From CALKHT01 sp964511575 (GTDB lineage Bacteria; Planctomycetota; Phycisphaerae; Phycisphaerales; Phycisphaeraceae): a DNA stretch of 31,528 bases. Each line of letters starts with the position of its first letter. The first letter of the stretch is position 1. The notes below the pieces were generated by a model. That model had not been told where the DNA came from. It did no database searches and was given only the letters and a program-made list of their open reading frames with translations. The stretch is taken from contig CAZEFM010000040.1 in the NCBI GenBank assembly GCA_964511575.1, forward strand, positions 1 through 31,528. The letters are read 5' to 3'. A program made the translations under genes and the position numbers. Positions 23,723-31,527 of the stretch are shown here, piece after piece.

Positions 23723-25738
23723 TCAGACGGTGACCATCTGTGCGCCGTGAGTCGCAACTTCGTTCTTCGCCTGCTCGATGAACGATGCCAACGGCAGCGC
23801 GCCCAGGTCGCCTCGGGAGCGGTCGCGGATGCTGACGGTGCCGGCGTCGCGGTCCCGGCCGCCCACCACCAGCATGTAGTTCACCTTCAACTCCTGCGCC
23901 ACCTTGATCTTGGCGTTGACGCGGTCGTTGGAGTCGTCCAGCGTCGCGCGGAACCCCGCTGCCTTCAACGCCGCGAGCACCTCCCGGCCGTAGTCGCTGA
24001 ATTTGTCGCTCACCGGCAGGACGCGCACCTGTTCGGGCGAGACCCACAACGGGAACGCGCCGGCGTAGTGCTCGATCAGGATCGCCATGAAACGTTCCAT
24101 CGATCCGAACGGCGCGCGGTGGATCATGACCGGCCGCTGCCGCGTGTTGTCCGGTGCGATGTACTCGATCCGGAACCGTTCGGGCAGGGTGTAGTCGAGC
24201 TGCACGGTGCCGAGCTGCCACTTGCGGCCGATGACGTCGCGAACGATGAAGTCGACCTTGGGCCCGTAGAATGCCGCCTCCCCGCGCTCCTCGGTGAAGT
24301 TCACCTCCATCGCGCGCAGCACCTCGCGCAGTTCGTTCTCCGCGCGTTCCCACACGGCCGGGTCGCCCGCGAACTTGTCGCTCGTCGGGTCGTGCAGCGA
24401 CAGGCGGATCGACACATCCGCGAAGCCGAACGTCTGAAACACGAACTGCACCAGCTCGATCGTCTGGCGGAACTCGTCCTTCACCTGTTCATGCGTGCAG
24501 AAGATGTGGGCATCGTCCTGCGTGAAGCCGCGCACGCGGGTCATGCCGGTGAGTTCGCCCGACTGCTCGAAGCGATACACCGTGCCGAACTCCGCCAGCC
24601 GGATCGGCAGATCGCGATAGCTGTGCGGCTCACTGGCGTAGATCTTGATGTGATGCGGACAGTTCATCGGCTTGAGGAGGTACTCCTCATCGCTGTCGCG
24701 CATTTTGATCGGCGGGAACTGCGAATCCGAATAGTACGGGTAATGCCCGCTGGTCTTGTACAGATCGATCTTGCCGATGTGCGGCGTGTAGACCACGTCA
24801 TACCCACGGCGCAGCAGTTCCTGCTGCAGAAAATCCTGCAGCAGCGAGCGCACCATCGCACCACGCGGCTTCCAGAGAATCAAACCCTGCCCCACCTGCT
24901 CATCGATAGCGAAGAGGCCGAGTTTCTGGCCGATCGTTCGGTGGTCGCGCGCTTTGGCTTCTTCAAGTTGAGCGAGGTATTGATCGAGATCAGCCTGTGT
25001 GAAGAACGCCGTGCCGTAGACGCGCTGGAAGCGGTCGCTGTCGACATCGCCGTGCCAGTGCGATGACGCGATGCTCATGACCTTGAACGCGCCGATGACA
25101 CTGGTGTCCGGCACGTGCGGCCCCATGCACAGGTCTTCCCATTGCGGACTCTGGATTTCGGATTGCGGATTGAACTCGCCCGTCACATACCACGAGAGTG
25201 TCGCCGCCCCGCCTTCCAGGGCGCGTTGCGCGTTGTCGATCTTGTACTTGTTGCCCTCAGCTTCGAGCTTGCGCATGCCTTGGGTCGGTGCCAACTCATA
25301 CCGCGTAAACGGTCGGCCTTCGGCGATGATTTTGCGCATCTCTTCCTCGATGCGCGGGAAGTCGTCGCTGCTGATGGGGGTGTCCAGCGCGATGTCGTAA
25401 TAGAAGCCGTTCTCCAGCGGCGGGCCGTAGGCGAGCTGCGCCTCGGGCCAGAGTCGTTGGATGGCCTCGGCCATGACGTGGGCGGTGGAGTGGCGCAGCA
25501 GGTAGAGGGCGTCCGGGTCGTGCTCCTTGCTCAATCCCTTTTTGTCGGTGCGCGGGCGGGTGATGATGGCGAGCGAGGCGTCGCGCTCGATGGGCCGATG
25601 CAGGTCCCAGAGCTGGCCGTCGACCTTGGCGCCGATTGCCGCCTTGGCGAGCCCCGCGCCGATATCCGCCGCCACCTGCGCCGCCGTGACCGGGCCGGCA
25701 TATTCCTTGACACTTCCATCCGGGAGCGTGATTTTCAT
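23723..25738 (-). CDS. thrS: Threonyl-tRNA synthetase, with a repeat-derived insertion
   Basis: ThrRS charges tRNA-Thr. The protein is 671 residues. Domains in order are a TGS domain (1-62), the editing/SAD domain (about 75-245) with HSTAH (83-87) and CMGPH (204-208), the class II catalytic core (about 260-560) with the zinc-ligand motif MNCPHH, motif 2 (RFEQSGELTGMTRVRGFTQD) and motif 3 (IHRAPFGSMERFMAILIEHY), and the anticodon-binding domain to the end (PLWVSPEQVRVLPVSDK). Ten residues, NPQSEIQSPQ (190-199), interrupt the editing domain just before the conserved WEDLCMGPHVP and match a short DNA repeat. The ATG at 25738 starts MKITLPDGS. A TATAAT lies 48 nt upstream at 25792-25787. A terminator-like hairpin follows the gene. 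Confidence 0.97.
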   Translation of the reverse strand: MKITLPDGSVKEYAGPVTAAQVAADIGAGLAKAAIGAKVDGQLWDLHRPIERDASLAIITRPRTDKKGLSKEHDPDALYLLRHSTAHVMAEAIQRLWPEAQLAYGPPLENGFYYDIALDTPISSDDFPRIEEEMRKIIAEGRPFTRYELAPTQGMRKLEAEGNKYKIDNAQRALEGGAATLSWYVTGEFNPQSEIQSPQWEDLCMGPHVPDTSVIGAFKVMSIASSHWHGDVDSDRFQRVYGTAFFTQADLDQYLAQLEEAKARDHRTIGQKLGLFAIDEQVGQGLILWKPRGAMVRSLLQDFLQQELLRRGYDVVYTPHIGKIDLYKTSGHYPYYSDSQFPPIKMRDSDEEYLLKPMNCPHHIKIYASEPHSYRDLPIRLAEFGTVYRFEQSGELTGMTRVRGFTQDDAHIFCTHEQVKDEFRQTIELVQFVFQTFGFADVSIRLSLHDPTSDKFAGDPAVWERAENELREVLRAMEVNFTEERGEAAFYGPKVDFIVRDVIGRKWQLGTVQLDYTLPERFRIEYIAPDNTRQRPVMIHRAPFGSMERFMAILIEHYAGAFPLWVSPEQVRVLPVSDKFSDYGREVLAALKAAGFRATLDDSNDRVNAKIKVAQELKVNYMLVVGGRDRDAGTVSIRDRSRGDLGALPLASFIEQAKNEVATHGAQMVTV
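25141..25171. repeat. Short repeat inserted in frame inside thrS
   Basis: The plus strand reads ATTGCGGACT, then CTGGATTTCGGATTGCGGAT. It is built of 7-8 bp GGATTNCG-like units and encodes NPQSEIQSPQ in the thrS frame (25142-25171). The flanking synthetase residues GE and WEDLC are contiguous in homologues as I recall them. Confidence 0.7.
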
Positions 25739-25786
25739 GATCGTTCCATACCTCAAACCGACCGCCAACCGACCGGCAATGCGGCG

Positions 25787-25792
25787 ATTATA
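25787..25792 (-). promoter_or_regulatory. TATAAT box upstream of thrS
   Basis: A perfect TATAAT on the minus strand lies 48 nt before the thrS ATG. A matching -35 at 17 bp is not seen. No T-box leader motif was found between it and the gene. Confidence 0.45.
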
Positions 25793-25793
25793 G

Positions 25794-26003
25794 AAACTTC
25801 GCCGGGGCAGGCGGGAGCCGATGTCTGGATTTCTTCAGCTATCGGCACNNNNNNNNNNNNNNNNNNNNNNNNNNNNNNNNNNNNNNNNNNNNNNNNNNNN
25901 NNNNNNNNNNNNNNNNNNNNNNNNNNNNNNNNNNNNNNNNNNNNNNNNAAACTTCGCCGGGGCAGGCGGGAGCCGATGTCTGGATTTCTTCAGCTATCGG
26001 CAC
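25794..26003. other. Scaffold gap of 100 N flanked by an identical 55-bp sequence
   Basis: Bases 25794-25848 and 25949-26003 are identical over 55 bp. Between them lie exactly 100 N. This is what unmerged contig ends look like, so the two copies are probably one sequence and the true gap may be zero. The shared sequence also contains a weak hairpin (GCCGAT with ATCGGC). Confidence 0.9.
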
Positions 26004-26175
26004 ACTCCGCGCACAGTTGGAAGAGGAAGCTGCACGGCTCAACCTTTCTCTGTCGGCATACGTCCACTATCTGCATGCGAGATTCGCCCCGGGGCGTGAC
26101 ACCGAGCGGCTGGATCGCCACGTCCGCGATGTGTACGGAAAACACGGCGAGCTGATGCGAAGACTCGCCAAATGA
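25951..26175 (+). CDS. Small ribbon-helix-helix-like protein, 5' end uncertain at assembly gap
   Basis: In the frame ending at TGA 26173-26175 the sequence reads TLRAQLEEEAARLNLSLSAY, then VHYLHARF, and ends GKHGELMRRLAK. The pattern of a helix, a short turn with LSLSAYV and a second helix is typical of ribbon-helix-helix (CopG/MobC-like) DNA-binding proteins such as antitoxins and relaxosome accessories. The frame is open leftward to the N gap and, if the duplicated 55 bp are merged, further left. No ATG is in frame nearby; TTG at 26014 would give a very short product. The start is therefore probably affected by the assembly. No partner toxin is recognised. The assignment rests on a sequence pattern and is tentative. 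Confidence 0.45.
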   Translation, partial: TSPGQAGADVWISSAIGTLRAQLEEEAARLNLSLSAYVHYLHARFAPGRDTERLDRHVRDVYGKHGELMRRLAK

Positions 26176-26244
26176 GCGGCACATCCGCATGGTGCGGAGA
26201 ACGCGGGTTAAGCGTTCGTCGCTGATAGAACTTCATCTGCGGGT

Positions 26245-27066
26245 TTATTGTTGCGACATCTCCTGTTGCAGCAAAAACGCCTGCAGCCTGGGGAGGTTGT
26301 CGGTGTTGATGAGGTCGACCTCGGCGTCGAGCAGTTCCTGCCAGACGGTTTCCAGTTCAGGCGTCGCCCAGAAGCGGACGCGGTAGCCTTTCTCGTGGGC
26401 GCGGCGGACCATGTCGCGCAGCTTCTGACGCTCCTCGGCGGGCATTTCCGTCAGGCCCAGCCAGTTGAAGTGCGACCACCAACTGTCGCTCACCAGCGGC
26501 ATGAAGTGTGGCGGAAGGTCGCTGTTCAGATCGCGCATGCGGCCGTCGTACCGCGCGATGTAACGCTCCTGTCGCAGCATCAGATCGCGCGGCCGAGCAC
26601 CGGAGATGATTGCCACCACCGCTGCGGACTCACGCGGCGGTGCACCATCCGCATCCCACACATCGATGATGTCGCTGTACTCCTCCAGCACACGCCTGAG
26701 CACGGGAAACGTGCGCTCGCCATGCGACTTCACATCGATGAGCAGGGTAAATGTTGGGCCGTTGGGATAGATGCGGCCGTTGAACTGCCGCGCCCGTTGC
26801 CGCAGGGGTTCGAGGTAGAGCGCCTGCAGCGTGCGGTCAGGTCGCACATCCTCGAGATCGTGAGCGACGAGCAGTTGGCCATCGACAAGGAAAATGTCCG
26901 CTTCGACGGAGCAGAAGCCGTGGTCAAGCGCATCGAGCAGCGGCCTGGCATGGTTGTAGTCGTTGTGGGCATGGGCGCGGGCGAGAGGTGTTGGTGTTTG
27001 CATGGTGGGTGTCTGTTGACAAGCCACCAGCGCCAGTGAAGCGAGCAAGAGAATCAACACACGCAT
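26245..27066 (-). CDS. PI-PLC/GDPD-superfamily lipoprotein
   Basis: The protein is 273 residues. The signal sequence ends in the lipobox LVAC with lipidated Cys16. The mature protein starts with the motif HAHNDY (33-38), followed by a GFCSVEADIFLVDGQLLVAHD block, as in the PLC-like phosphodiesterase superfamily (GDPD and the AIM6-like group). His, Glu and Asp residues expected for metal binding and catalysis are present in these motifs (H33, E/D of VEAD, H of VAHD). Later blocks are FTLLIDVKSHGE, KGYRVRFWATPE and VDLINTDN, which complete the barrel. The substrate is unknown; a glycerophosphodiester or phospho-lipid headgroup is a guess. GGAGG (27077-27073) lies 6 nt before the ATG, fixing the start. 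It follows the GNAT gene on the same strand. Confidence 0.88.
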   Translation of the reverse strand: MRVLILLLASLALVACQQTPTMQTPTPLARAHAHNDYNHARPLLDALDHGFCSVEADIFLVDGQLLVAHDLEDVRPDRTLQALYLEPLRQRARQFNGRIYPNGPTFTLLIDVKSHGERTFPVLRRVLEEYSDIIDVWDADGAPPRESAAVVAIISGARPRDLMLRQERYIARYDGRMRDLNSDLPPHFMPLVSDSWWSHFNWLGLTEMPAEERQKLRDMVRRAHEKGYRVRFWATPELETVWQELLDAEVDLINTDNLPRLQAFLLQQEMSQQ

Positions 27067-27087
27067 GCCGCACCTCCAACGTAAAGT

Positions 27088-27107
27088 CCGGGGATGGCTA
27101 TCCCCGG
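27088..27107. terminator. Perfect 8-bp hairpin between GNAT and PLC-like genes
   Basis: CCGGGGAT (27088-27095) and ATCCCCGG (27100-27107) flank a 4-nt loop. It lies between two minus-strand genes, just upstream of the GGAGG site. No T-run follows, so attenuation or transcript processing is as likely as termination. Confidence 0.4.
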
Positions 27108-27127
27108 GATGTTCACGCGCAACAATG

Positions 27128-27586
27128 TCAGCATACCAGCGCCATCGTCATACGATAGTGCTGCCCGGCGTGCGGCAGGCCGAACGGCTCGCCTTCGATG
27201 CGCCAGCCGTGCCTGAGGTAAAACCCTGTCGCCGACACGCGGGCGTTGCACCAGAGAAGTCGGACGTTGGTGTGTTGGCGGATGTGGGTTTGCGCCAGTT
27301 GCAGGAGTGCCGTGCCGATCGCCTTGCCGCGATGGCTCGGCGCCGTCGCCATGCCGCGCAGTTGATAGGCGTCGCGTCCGTCCAGTGGGCGATGCAGCAG
27401 CGTGACGCAGCCGATATTCCGCCCGGTTTCATCGAATGCGCCGAAGTGGAAGGTGTCGTCTGCCTCGTCGCCGTCGAACCGTGCCGTGTCGATTGGCAAT
27501 CCGGGTCGCAGCACTTCCTGCCGCAGTGCGATGATTTCCGGGCACGTGGCTGGACGAAGCGTGATGTGGAGCGGCGTGGCGGTCAA
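27128..27586 (-). CDS. GNAT-family N-acetyltransferase (TTG start)
   Basis: The protein is 152 residues with one GNAT fold. The acetyl-CoA site (motif A) is YQLRGMATAPSHRGKAIGTALL. Motif B is VRLLWCNARVSATGFYLRHGWRIEG, with the usual FYxxxGW pattern. Fold and motifs resemble small GNATs that act on free metabolites, but the acceptor is not known. The reading frame begins at TTG (27586), which overlaps the TGA stop of the upstream gene as TTGA, so translation is probably coupled. No ATG exists before motif A. It is the second gene of a three-gene minus-strand set with the membrane-anchored protein and the PLC-like lipoprotein. Confidence 0.88.
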   Translation of the reverse strand: MTATPLHITLRPATCPEIIALRQEVLRPGLPIDTARFDGDEADDTFHFGAFDETGRNIGCVTLLHRPLDGRDAYQLRGMATAPSHRGKAIGTALLQLAQTHIRQHTNVRLLWCNARVSATGFYLRHGWRIEGEPFGLPHAGQHYRMTMALVC

Positions 27587-28128
27587 GGCGCGGACTCAAC
27601 CGGCACGGGTGCGGCATCGTTACCAGTGGGCGGAGCGGAAGGCGTGGCCGCGGCGGGCAGGTCCGCCAACAGATGGAAGTTGAACAACTGCCCTTCCTCG
27701 TAGCGCTTGCGGTTCACGGTCACGCGATCGACCAGCGCGTTGCGCACTACGCCAGCGTCGTAGAGACGCACCTCGTAGATATCCTCCAGGCGAATCGGCT
27801 CGCTCAACTGCCATTCGATGCCGTTGCCCACCGGCGTATCGACGTGGGTGATGGTTCGGATCACCGCGTCACCCCGCAACTGCAGTTCCAGAAAGTAGTC
27901 CGGCGTGTCGAGATTGAACAGGCTTGGGCGTTTGGGCACGTTGAGGCGGCTGCCTTCGACTTCGGCATCCACGTACTTCTGCAATTCAATGCGGACGCGC
28001 TGCACCATCGCAGGGGGTGGCGGGGCGTGATCCTTCCCCACCGGCAGGTGCGGCCAAAGCAGCCAAATGCCCGCAGCCGCGCCGATTCCCGCGAGAAATG
28101 CTGCCGCAATGGTTATGATCTTCAGCAT
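27583..28128 (-). CDS. Membrane-anchored hypothetical protein
   Basis: The protein is 181 residues. One N-terminal membrane helix (about 4-25, IITIAAAFLAGIGAAAGIWL) is followed by an extracytoplasmic domain (about 40-155) of mixed strands and helices, and a short Pro/Ala-rich tail (ATPSAPPTGNDAAPVPVESA). No known domain or catalytic motif is recognised. The helix could be an uncleaved signal anchor, as no clear cleavage site is seen. AGGAAA lies upstream of the ATG at 28128. It overlaps the GNAT gene by 4 bp and is divergent from the SMP-30-like gene. Confidence 0.72.
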   Translation of the reverse strand: MLKIITIAAAFLAGIGAAAGIWLLWPHLPVGKDHAPPPPAMVQRVRIELQKYVDAEVEGSRLNVPKRPSLFNLDTPDYFLELQLRGDAVIRTITHVDTPVGNGIEWQLSEPIRLEDIYEVRLYDAGVVRNALVDRVTVNRKRYEEGQLFNFHLLADLPAAATPSAPPTGNDAAPVPVESAP

Positions 28129-28194
28129 GGCGGTTCATGTTTCCTGCTGTGCGATCCGCGTTGATGGTAACGGCAGCGGCAAAAGGGGTCCATC

Positions 28195-29121
28195 ATGAAT
28201 TGGCGAACGAACGGCATGGCAGCGGTCGGCATTGTCGCGTCCATCCTCGCCGCGGCGGCGTTCCACCCCGTCGTCGCGCAGGAGCAGCCGACGCTCATCG
28301 CTCCCGGTGCGACCATTGAAAAAGTGGCGCAGGGCCATCGCTTCACCGAAGGCCCCGCCGCCGATGAGCACGGCGATGTCTGGTTCACTGACATTCCCAA
28401 CAACCGCATCCACCGCTACAGCGTGCCCCGTGATACCGTCACGCTCGAATACGAGAACACCGGCGGCGCCAACGGCCTCATGTTCGATGCCGAGGGAAAA
28501 CTCATCGCCTGCCAGGGCACCGCACGACAACTCGTACGCTACGACGGCGACGGCGGGGTCACCGTCCTTGCCGAAACGTACGAAGGCAAACGCCTCAACA
28601 GCCCCAACGATCTGGCGATCGATGAGCACGGCGGCATCTACTTCACCGATCCACGCTACGGCAACCGCGACGACATGGAAATGCGGGTCGAAGGCGTATA
28701 CTACCTCGATCAACATCAACAGCTTGTGCGCGTGATTGATGACCTGGTGCGACCCAACGGCCTCGTCCTCAGCCCCGCGGGTGACACGCTCTACGTCGCT
28801 GATCACGGCGCCAGACGCATCTACGCCTATGCCGTGCAGGGCGACGGCTCGCTTGCCGACAAACGCCTGTTCGCCACCACGGGGGATGAGCGGCAGCGCG
28901 GCGGGCCGGATGGCATGACCATCGACGCGCAGGGCAATGTTTACGCCGCCTGTCCCAACGGCATCATGATCTGGAACGCCAAAGGCGAGCACCTCACCAC
29001 CATCGCGGTGCCCAGTCATCCCACCAACTGCGCGTTCGGCGGGCCCAACCGTCGCGAGCTATACATCACGGCGGGCGGGGAACTGTACCGCATCAAGATG
29101 AACGTCGGCGCACCCCAGTAA
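28195..29121 (+). CDS. Secreted SMP-30/gluconolactonase-family protein
   Basis: The protein is 308 residues. A signal peptide (about 1-28, ending VVAQEQP) precedes a six-bladed beta-propeller of the SMP-30/gluconolactonase/LRE-like family. Recurring propeller motifs are FTEGPAADEHGDVWFTDIPN, GGANGLMFDAEGKLIACQG, LNSPNDLAIDEHGGIYFTDP, VRPNGLVLSPAGDTLYVAD and GGPDGMTIDAQGNVYAACPN. The conserved Glu (EGP) and the Asn and Asp residues (SPND, RPNG, GPDG) are those that bind the divalent metal in the family, so it is probably an active lactonase or hydrolase in the periplasm. The substrate is unknown. An AAGGGG site lies before the ATG at 28195. The gene converges with the exchanger gene. Confidence 0.93.
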   Translation: MNWRTNGMAAVGIVASILAAAAFHPVVAQEQPTLIAPGATIEKVAQGHRFTEGPAADEHGDVWFTDIPNNRIHRYSVPRDTVTLEYENTGGANGLMFDAEGKLIACQGTARQLVRYDGDGGVTVLAETYEGKRLNSPNDLAIDEHGGIYFTDPRYGNRDDMEMRVEGVYYLDQHQQLVRVIDDLVRPNGLVLSPAGDTLYVADHGARRIYAYAVQGDGSLADKRLFATTGDERQRGGPDGMTIDAQGNVYAACPNGIMIWNAKGEHLTTIAVPSHPTNCAFGGPNRRELYITAGGELYRIKMNVGAPQ

Positions 29122-29160
29122 GGCATCGCTGCGGAAAAAACTCTCGGAATATCACCCGCA

Positions 29161-30270
29161 TCACATTCCCGGCAACGTCCCGCCTTCGCGCGACAGGTAA
29201 TACTGCGCGATCGCATAAAACGCGTAGATCGCCAGAAACGGGTAGCCGAACCACCTTTGGAAATGCCCGCGCTTCACGGCATCGAAGATGTAAATGCGAA
29301 AGATCAGCAGCACCAGCAGCATCACCGGCAGGTGCAGGTAGAGGAAGATGCGCGAGACGACCACATCCGCGTGCGGCTCAACGATCGGCAGCGGGGCGGC
29401 GACGGCGGCGGCACCGGTCACGAACAGCACGTTCAGAATGTCCGCCCCGATCACGTTCCCCACGAGCAGCTCGGGGTGACCCTTGCGAATCGACGCCATG
29501 CCCACCACCAGTTCCGGCAGCGACGTGCCCAACGCCACCAGCGTTCCCGCGATGACCACCTTCGGCACGCCCCACTGAAGCGCCAACTCCGACACCGCGG
29601 AAATCAGCACGTGGCTCGACACGATGACCACCACCAACCCCAGGAGCATCGCGCCGACCGTCGCCGGCACGGAGCGTTCAGCGTGTTCGGGCAGCGGCGT
29701 GATCGGCGTCGTTTCCTGCACATCCTCGGTGGTGATGAACGGCTCGCCCGACGGGTGCTGCTTCGCCCAGCGCACGCTCATGTACATGTACACCGCCAGC
29801 AGAGCGAGAAACAGCACGCCCACCCAACGATCGAGCGTCGCCTCATCTCCCTGCGTGAAAAACGCGAGGTAGCACAACACCGCGAGCAGCACGCCCGAAC
29901 CGAACTGCACCCAGCCCTGCCGCTGCAGGACGAAGCGATCGGCGGGCAGCGTTGCGATGACGCAGCCGAGCCCGAAGATCAGTGCCGCGTCGGCGATGAT
30001 CGAGCCCACTGCGTTGCCCAGCGCCAGCCCCGGCTCGCCTTTCCAGGCCGCCATGACCGACACGGCACACTCGGGGCTGGTCGTGCCCAGCGACACGATC
30101 GTCGCACCGATGATCACCTTGGGCATGCCCAGCCGATGCGCCAGCGACGATGCACCCTCCACCAGCCAGTCCGCCCCCTTCGCCAGCGCAAACAAACTCG
30201 CCACGGCAATCAGCAGCAGCGACCACCAGGGCAGACCGACAAACCATTCCGGCGGGATCAGGTGTTCCAT
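29161..30270 (-). CDS. Sodium/calcium exchanger family membrane protein
   Basis: The protein is 369 residues with about ten membrane helices. The two alpha-repeats that form the ion path are clear: SLGTTSPECAVSVMAAWKG followed by GNAVGSIIADAALIFG (first half), and ALGTSLPELVVGMASIRKG followed by GNVIGADILNVLFVTGA (second half). The Glu in each GT(S/T)xPE motif and the Asn/Asp in the GN motifs are the expected cation ligands. A polar cytoplasmic or external loop (about 170-205) joins the halves. By similarity it exchanges Ca2+ for Na+ or H+ across the inner membrane. A rare variation is GTTSPECA, where most have PELA. The ATG at 30270 begins MEHLIPPEW. It is divergent from yhbY. Confidence 0.95.
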   Translation of the reverse strand: MEHLIPPEWFVGLPWWSLLLIAVASLFALAKGADWLVEGASSLAHRLGMPKVIIGATIVSLGTTSPECAVSVMAAWKGEPGLALGNAVGSIIADAALIFGLGCVIATLPADRFVLQRQGWVQFGSGVLLAVLCYLAFFTQGDEATLDRWVGVLFLALLAVYMYMSVRWAKQHPSGEPFITTEDVQETTPITPLPEHAERSVPATVGAMLLGLVVVIVSSHVLISAVSELALQWGVPKVVIAGTLVALGTSLPELVVGMASIRKGHPELLVGNVIGADILNVLFVTGAAAVAAPLPIVEPHADVVVSRIFLYLHLPVMLLVLLIFRIYIFDAVKRGHFQRWFGYPFLAIYAFYAIAQYYLSREGGTLPGM

Positions 30271-30388
30271 AGGCGTGGGAGTCTACACGAACGACATCAC
30301 CCACGCAGCAGGATTTTGCGAATCGATGGAACGTTGCGACGGCAACGCATACCCGCAACCATGACGTGCCGGAGACGCGCCATCACGC

Positions 30389-30394
30389 TATCAT
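30389..30394 (+). promoter_or_regulatory. TATCAT -10-like box before yhbY
   Basis: TATCAT is followed by 8 nt and then the ATG at 30403, matching the arrangement before dus and the glycosyltransferase. No -35 box is evident. Confidence 0.4.
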
Positions 30395-30402
30395 CCCTCA
30401 CC

Positions 30403-30705
30403 ATGCCAATCACAGGACAGGACAAACGCCGGCTCAAAGCCCTGGGCCAGACCAAAGACGACGATGTACGCCTCGGCCAGGCAGGCCTGAGCGAAGGCTT
30501 CCTCGCCAACCTCGACACGCTGTTCAAGCGGCAGGAGCTGGTCAAGCTGCGCTTCACCGAGCTGCGCGGCGAGGAACGCAAGGAACTGGCTGACATGATC
30601 TGTCAGGCGACGGAGGCGGATCTGGTCGGCATCCTTGGCCGCACCATGCTCCTCTACCGCCCCAATCCCGACCTGCCGCCGGAGCAGCGAGCGTTGGGAG
30701 GATAA
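30403..30705 (+). CDS. yhbY: YhbY-type CRM-domain RNA-binding protein
   Basis: The protein is 100 residues and is a single CRM (YhbY) domain, a small RNA-binding fold associated with the 50S ribosome precursor in bacteria. Typical features are the basic start (KRRLKALGQ), the GxxG loop in RLGQAGLSEGFLANLDTLF, the ELVKLRF strand and the C-terminal LVGILGRTMLLYRPNP. The ATG at 30403 begins at the conserved domain; longer upstream frames are antisense to the exchanger gene. A TATCAT box 8 nt upstream suggests a short leader. It converges on thrC across an AT-rich repeat. Confidence 0.92.
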   Translation: MPITGQDKRRLKALGQTKDDDVRLGQAGLSEGFLANLDTLFKRQELVKLRFTELRGEERKELADMICQATEADLVGILGRTMLLYRPNPDLPPEQRALGG

Positions 30706-30719
30706 CCATAGAACGGGAG

Positions 30720-30851
30720 AATAATCACTAAGCAATAATCAATGGTCATTTGGCAATTGAATGGGCAATGCCCAAGTGCGAAGTAGCTGCCGCGCTGGCT
30801 TTATGCCTTCTTCACTGCCAACTGCAAATTGATAATTGCTTCGTGATTATT
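30720..30851. repeat. AT-rich imperfect inverted repeat between yhbY and thrC
   Basis: The left arm (30720-30743, AATAATCACTAAGC...) and right arm (30828-30851) match as reverse complements at 22 of 24 positions. Their inner edges continue as TTGGCAATTG-like units. The region is AT-rich inside a GC-rich genome. It ends 4 bp before the thrC stop codon. Confidence 0.75.
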
Positions 30852-30855
30852 TCAT

Positions 30856-31527
30856 TCATTCCGTAATCGCCCGCAGAATTGCGTCCAGGTCGTCCGCCAC
30901 CTGAATGGGTTCGTTGGCCATGCAGCCGGTGGGTTTACTGCGCGGCGCGATGTCCTGCACCGCTTTAACATCGATGCCGGTGTGGTACTTCACGGTCGCG
31001 TCGGGGTCTTTGAGTTCGTGTCCGGTGAGAATGCACACGACCCGTTCATCGGGACCGATCACGCCTTCGTTGATGAGTTGGTGCGCCCCGGCGACGGAAG
31101 CGGCGCTCGCCGGTTCGCAGCCGAAACCGTAGCGGCCGACCATCGCCTTGTGTTCCATGATGGTGTCGTCGTCGACCTGTCGCACCACGCCGTTCATCAG
31201 GTACAGCGCTCGCAGTGCCTTGGGGAGGTTGACGGGGCGGCCGATCTCGATCGCGCTGGCGATCGTGCTGGCGTGGGTGTCGGCGTTGTCCATCTCCTGA
31301 TAGAGCGCGGCCACGGTGTTGTAGTCCACCCGCCCGTCGTTCCAGGTCAACCCGCGATCGTTCACCAGTTGGTGCAGCGGGTTGGCACCCGTTGCCTGAA
31401 TCACCGCCAATCGCGGAATGCGGTCGATCAGCTCCAGCTCGCGCAGTTCCTGGAACGCCTTGCCGAACGCCGAGCAGTTGCCCAGGTTGCCGCCGGGGAC
31501 GACGATCCAGTCGGGCACCTGCCAGTC
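30856..31527 (-). CDS. thrC: Threonine synthase, C-terminal part (5' end outside window)
   Basis: ThrC converts O-phosphohomoserine to threonine with pyridoxal phosphate. About 223 residues of the C-terminal part are present; the frame continues past the window edge, so the start and the PLP-binding Lys are not seen. The phosphate-binding loop is VPGGNLGNCSAFGKAF near the fragment start. Further family blocks are RLAVIQATGANPLHQLV, ADTHASTIASAIEIGRPVN, YGFGCEPASAASVAGAHQLI and VCILTGHELKDPD. The stop TGA at 30856 lies beside the inverted repeat. The identity is clear from the combination of motifs. Confidence 0.93.
   Translation of the reverse strand, partial: DWQVPDWIVVPGGNLGNCSAFGKAFQELRELELIDRIPRLAVIQATGANPLHQLVNDRGLTWNDGRVDYNTVAALYQEMDNADTHASTIASAIEIGRPVNLPKALRALYLMNGVVRQVDDDTIMEHKAMVGRYGFGCEPASAASVAGAHQLINEGVIGPDERVVCILTGHELKDPDATVKYHTGIDVKAVQDIAPRSKPTGCMANEPIQVADDLDAILRAITE

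Noticed and set aside
23585..25066. A 493-codon plus-strand frame opposite thrS.
   Set aside because: It is antisense to thrS with typical shadow composition; thrS has every family motif.
25739..25848. A possible T-box riboswitch before thrS.
   Set aside because: The available leader is about 40-50 nt from the TATAAT box and lacks the T-box sequence and specifier stems.
25794..26003. The 55-bp duplication as a true direct repeat or target-site duplication of a mobile element.
   Set aside because: The copies abut a 100-N filler exactly at both ends, which fits unmerged contig ends better than biology.
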